A stretch of 11,092 bases of DNA, taken from contig WELB01000048.1 of assembly GCA_009602725.1 (NCBI GenBank), positions 1 through 11,092 of the forward strand, given 5' to 3'. The first letter of the stretch is position 1. Each line of letters opens with the position of its first letter. The position numbers were made by a program, and so were the translations under genes. This document shows positions 8,907 through 11,092 of this stretch, piece by piece. The DNA comes from Spirogloea muscicola. Taxonomy: Eukaryota; Streptophyta; Zygnematophyceae; Spirogloeales; Spirogloeaceae. The notes under the pieces are model-generated. The model made no database searches and had not been told where the DNA came from. It worked only from the letters and a program-made list of their open reading frames with translations.

Positions 8907-10017
8907 TCATTCAATCCTCAACACCTCTATTTCAAAAAGGAGAGTGGAATCTGGTTGTATGCCCCAGGCAGGAAAACCACCAGAGCCGTATGCATAGTCC
9001 GGAGTGCACTGCACAGGTTTGATAGCAGAGGCAGGGGCGTCAGATTACCCTGGCCATCCTGTCAGCAGCTCTGCCCGAGGAGAAAGGAGGCCTCATTTAC
9101 TAACGAGCATTCAGAAATTGCAACAAGGTCACCGACCAATTTGCATGCCGAATTTGCTATACAGATGACAAGTAAATCAGCTACTCTTTTACTTGAGTAT
9201 CTCCCTGGATTCAGGTCAGAGAGTGAGGAAACCTTCAGCTTTGCAATCTCGCCAAGCTGCATTCCTAATACTCCCTCGTCCCATCCTGTCAAAAGACACA
9301 TGTTCCTGTGAAGTGAGTGCCACATAGCACCTACAGAAGGCGCCACCTGCATGGAATGCATGGGATGCAGAAGGGACCTACAAGTATGAATTGCACACCT
9401 TTGATGACATTGCCAAGTCCGATGTTAAACGTGAAAGGCTGCTGTCCTGGATCTTTTGTGCTGAGGCATCACAAGGGTCAAAAAGTTAATTAGGGCTGCT
9501 CTCCTCAATGATTGTGCTCTAATCATCCTGTTCAGGCAGACAGAAATACATTTGCCTGCACGTGTGCGCGGTGGGCACATTGCAAGCGATAGGATTCGGA
9601 AGAGGGCGGAAAGAGGAGAGCGTGTACTAGCTGGTGACAACCCACCTCCAGAACTTCTGGGATAGGTCACGATCCTTGCCTGCACGGCACATTGCAAGTT
9701 TCCTTCCAATGTCACACAAGATGAGGCCGGGCAGGGCCAAAGACATACCTGGGGTGTCTAGACCTTCACATTCACACGACAATTTCTCTTTGCGCGAGAG
9801 ACGCCTTCTGTCCTCTTGCCAGGATCAGGGCCAAGGTGTGTCCTGCTCTCTACAATGGCATGGAGGCTTGGCTGGATCATAGTGCAGCAAACGGCAGCGC
9901 CACAAGGGTGTGTGTGGCTGTGAGCCCACCGTATCCGGTGCAGTGCACGGTGACCTTCTGGCCTTTGCGGGGGTAGGGGCCGGTGCCCGCGCGCACGAGC
10001 TCCTTCTGGATGCCCAT
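8907..10017 (-). CDS. FKBP12: FKBP12 peptidyl-prolyl cis-trans isomerase (5 exons)
   Basis: Minus-strand exons 10017-9930, 9679-9646 (only 34 nt), 9460-9399, 9285-9233 and 9008-8907 (with stop) join in matching phases (1, 2, 1, 0) to give 112 aa, exactly the plant FKBP12 length. The ATG lies in GCCATGGG. Landmarks are [19 protein letters not shown], the plant form of the 30s loop, then [38 protein letters not shown] and the final [11 protein letters not shown]. Ligand-pocket positions equivalent to human Y26, F46, V55, I56, W59, Y82 and F99 are conserved (Y29, F50, V59, I60, W63, Y86, F104). Cys26 and Cys80, which form a disulfide in plant FKBP12, are both present. The enzyme isomerises X-Pro bonds and is the cytosolic FK506/rapamycin receptor. 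The frame stays open upstream of the ATG through a hydrophobic stretch, but no upstream in-frame ATG is seen. Confidence 0.94.
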
Positions 10018-10430
10018 GGCAGGGCGCTCGTCTTTGCCAGCGGCGGTGGCGGCGTCGGCGGCGTCGTCGAACTGCCGCGGCGGCGGAGGCGGCGCGGCGG
10101 CGGGCGGGAGGAGGAGCCACCAGGCGGCGGCGGCGAGGGCGAGCAGCGCGAGCAGGGCGGCGGTGTTTTTTTTTTTTTTTTTTGCCGGCGGCGGCAGCGG
10201 CGGCGCCGGCGCCGGCGCTCGCGGCGGCGTCCGGGGGGGAGGGGGGAGGTGCAGCTCTTCCCTCTCCCCGACGGCCAAGGCTGGCCACGTACTTGGGCCC
10301 TCCCTTCCGGGCTGCCCCTACCCCCCCTCCCCGGCAGCCAAGCCCGGTTACTTGGGCGCCTCTCGCCCTAGCTCCCCCCCTCCCCGCGCCGCACTCTCGG
10401 CTATATGCGGGCGCCTCCCCCGGGGCTCCA
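10018..10430 (-). promoter_or_regulatory. FKBP12 upstream region, GC-rich with an A18 run
   Basis: This DNA lies directly upstream of the FKBP12 ATG and should contain its promoter and 5' UTR. It is dominated by GCC/GGC-type triplets. A run of 18 T on the plus strand (10166-10183), A18 on the gene strand, interrupts it abruptly. From about 10278 to the ATG the FKBP12 frame is stop-free and would encode five Lys, a hydrophobic stretch (ALLALLALAAAAWWLLL) and a Pro/Ala-rich linker. No core promoter motif is recognisable. Confidence 0.45.
10166..10183. repeat. Homopolymer T18 (A18 on the minus strand)
   Basis: Eighteen consecutive T in a context that is otherwise nearly all G and C. It could be a poly(A) relic of retroposition on the minus strand, a nucleosome-excluding poly(dA:dT) tract in the FKBP12 promoter, or partly a sequencing artefact in length. 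Confidence 0.9.
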
Positions 10431-10434
10431 CCTA

Positions 10435-10461
10435 CCCGCCGACACGAGGCGTGTCGGCGGG
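10435..10461. other. Perfect 11-bp stem-loop
   Basis: CCCGCCGACAC (10435-10445) is the exact reverse complement of GTGTCGGCGGG (10451-10461), with loop GAGGC. It lies about 420 bp upstream of the FKBP12 start. On RNA it would be a very stable hairpin, but whether it is transcribed is unknown. Confidence 0.7.
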
Positions 10462-10514
10462 ACAAGGGTACGGATGCCATCATGGGCCAAGACATCCTGG
10501 CGTTCTGCTGGAGC

Positions 10515-10530
10515 CGCTCAGTACTGAGCG
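10515..10530. other. Perfect 16-bp palindrome
   Basis: CGCTCAGTACTGAGCG is self-complementary over all 16 bases. It is flanked at near-symmetric distance by AGC on the left and GCT on the right (10512-10536). A dimeric protein-binding site or a repeat remnant are both possible. Confidence 0.6.
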
Positions 10531-10671
10531 TCGGCTAGCTTGGGCCCACTGCGGCTGTGCAACGTGCATGAGCTCCACGACAGGAGAAGTGGTTCTCCCA
10601 AAGGGAGAGAGATGGCTCTCCCAACCAAAGGAAAAAAGACACAGCTAGACACAGGGACGACGCAACCGGAA

Positions 10672-10734
10672 ACTCAGTAACCCCTGCTAAGCAGCCGCAG
10701 GTCGGAGAAGCTGGGCTCCTGGAAGCGGGTCCCC
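10672..10734 (-). repeat. 63-bp dispersed repeat, copy B (inverted)
   Basis: The reverse complement of this block matches 6376-6438 at 56 of 63 positions without gaps. It stands 10 bp before the first hairpin repeat unit. Copy A also has a hairpin unit nearby (6529), but there the relative orientation of 63-mer and unit is the opposite, so the two loci are not simple inverted duplicates of one larger block. Confidence 0.8.
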
Positions 10735-10738
10735 ATTC

Positions 10739-11003
10739 CTTTTGGGTTGGCTTTGCCAGCCCCTTTTCTCAATGGGCGAGCACCTTCTTTTGGGCTGGCT
10801 TTGCCAGCCCCTCTTCTCTATGGGCGAGCTCTTCTCCTTTCTCTATAGGCGAGCTCTCCTCTTCTTCAGGCCCCTTCGTAGCTGCTAAGCGGTTTTGGCC
10901 CCTTCGAACCTTCGTCGATTCTTTTCGGGCTGGCTTTTCACAGCCCTTGCCCCCATTGGGAGTGCCACTTCTCTTTGCCAGCCCCTCTTCTCTATGGGCG
11001 AGC
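10739..11003 (+). repeat. Degenerate tandem array of about 48-bp hairpin units
   Basis: Two good units begin near 10739 and 10787, with hairpins 48 bp apart: GGGTTGGC-TTT-GCCAGCCC (10744-10762) and GGGCTGGC-TTT-GCCAGCCC (10792-10810). Each is followed by a C/T-rich stretch and ATGGGCGAGC. A truncated unit (about 10836-10860) keeps only the CTATAGGCGAGC tail. A diverged unit at 10921-10960 has a 6-bp stem (10927-10932 with 10941-10946). A last unit (10970-11003) lacks the left arm. The minus strand stays open across it, encoding a LAHREEGLAK-type repeat, but there is no sign that it is a gene. Confidence 0.8.
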
Positions 11004-11006
11004 ACT

Positions 11007-11092
11007 TCGCTCTGGCTTCAGGCCCTCCCCATCAATGACGCCCTCACTCTCCCCGATGAGGTATTTGGCACTGCCGTCCACCGGCTCCTGGG
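11007..11092 (+). mobile_element. Possible C-terminal fragment of a non-LTR retrotransposon (LINE) ORF2
   Basis: One plus-strand frame from 11007 to the window edge is open and reads SLWLQALP, INDALTLPDEVF, GTAVHRLLG. A tryptophan followed by an L-x-A-x-P step, then an L-T-L-x-D-x-x-F-x-x-A-V-x-x-R-L-G pattern, resembles the region just before the terminal cysteine motif in many LINE polyproteins. The match is from memory of the pattern and the stretch is only 28 codons. The rest, if any, lies beyond the window. Confidence 0.33.

Noticed and set aside
8955-9715. Plus-strand open frames, including one reading [17 protein letters not shown] near 9374-9424
   Set aside because: They are antisense to FKBP12 exons 3-5, whose minus-strand translation matches FKBP12 closely.
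9910-10648. Long frames on both strands (up to 245 aa) in the GC-rich FKBP12 upstream region
   Set aside because: They consist of triplet-repeat translations (poly-Arg, poly-Ala, poly-Gly), and parts are antisense to or out of frame with FKBP12 exon 1.
10769-11005. 78-aa minus-strand frame with repeated LAHREEGLAK
   Set aside because: The period of the repeat (48 bp, 16 codons) keeps the frame open automatically. The units are better explained as a noncoding hairpin minisatellite with truncated copies.
1-11092. tRNA, rRNA, CRISPR or bacterial-type operon elements
   Set aside because: Scanning by eye gave isolated GTTCAA/GATTCGATTC-like strings (for example near 6023 and 6672) but no cloverleaf, no regularly spaced short repeats and no rRNA-like core sequence.

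Overview
The window looks like nuclear DNA of a photosynthetic eukaryote of the green lineage, most likely a chlorophyte alga. The reasons are a UVR8-type UV-B photoreceptor, a plant-type FKBP12, an apparently plastid-targeted ankyrin protein, and many short GT-AG introns (about 67-384 nt) set among GC-rich trinucleotide repeats. The species cannot be fixed from the sequence. Nothing bacterial is present (no operons, no Shine-Dalgarno sites).

Four protein-coding genes can be rebuilt by hand from conserved exon translations and splice sites. They lie as two convergent pairs. (1) Bases 1-1315 (+): 5'-partial ankyrin-repeat protein, 4 exons in the window. (2) Bases 2278-5347 (-): a full UVR8 homologue, 12 exons, about 431 aa, with the three photosensing tryptophans, three GWRHT motifs and a C-terminal VP motif. 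(3) Bases 7095-8866 (+): organellar (probably mitochondrial) ribosomal protein bL9, 6 exons, 198 aa, all introns in phase 0. (4) Bases 8907-10017 (-): FKBP12 peptidyl-prolyl isomerase, 5 exons, exactly 112 aa. Only 40 bp separate the stop codons of bL9 and FKBP12, so their 3' UTRs must overlap.

Between UVR8 and bL9 is a 1.75-kb divergent intergenic region (5348-7094). It is very GC-rich, with (GGC)8, a G-quadruplex motif, G9 and C9 runs, a G-box, one copy of a 63-bp dispersed repeat, one copy of a hairpin-bearing repeat, and (GCC)11 ending at an N. From 10018 to the end the window again holds GC-rich upstream DNA: an A18 run on the FKBP12 strand, an 11-bp perfect hairpin, a 16-bp palindrome, the second and inverted copy of the 63-bp repeat, a degenerate array of about 48-bp hairpin units, and at the very edge a short reading frame resembling the C-terminal part of a non-LTR retrotransposon polyprotein.

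The genes share no obvious pathway: UV-B sensing, organellar translation, rapamycin/FK506-type prolyl isomerisation and a plastid ankyrin adaptor. This is ordinary housekeeping gene space interrupted by repeats. I found no clearly new gene system. The most unusual items are the hairpin repeat family, the inverted 63-bp repeats bracketing the bL9/FKBP12 pair, the strong stem-loops 3' of the ankyrin gene, and the tail-to-tail bL9/FKBP12 arrangement.
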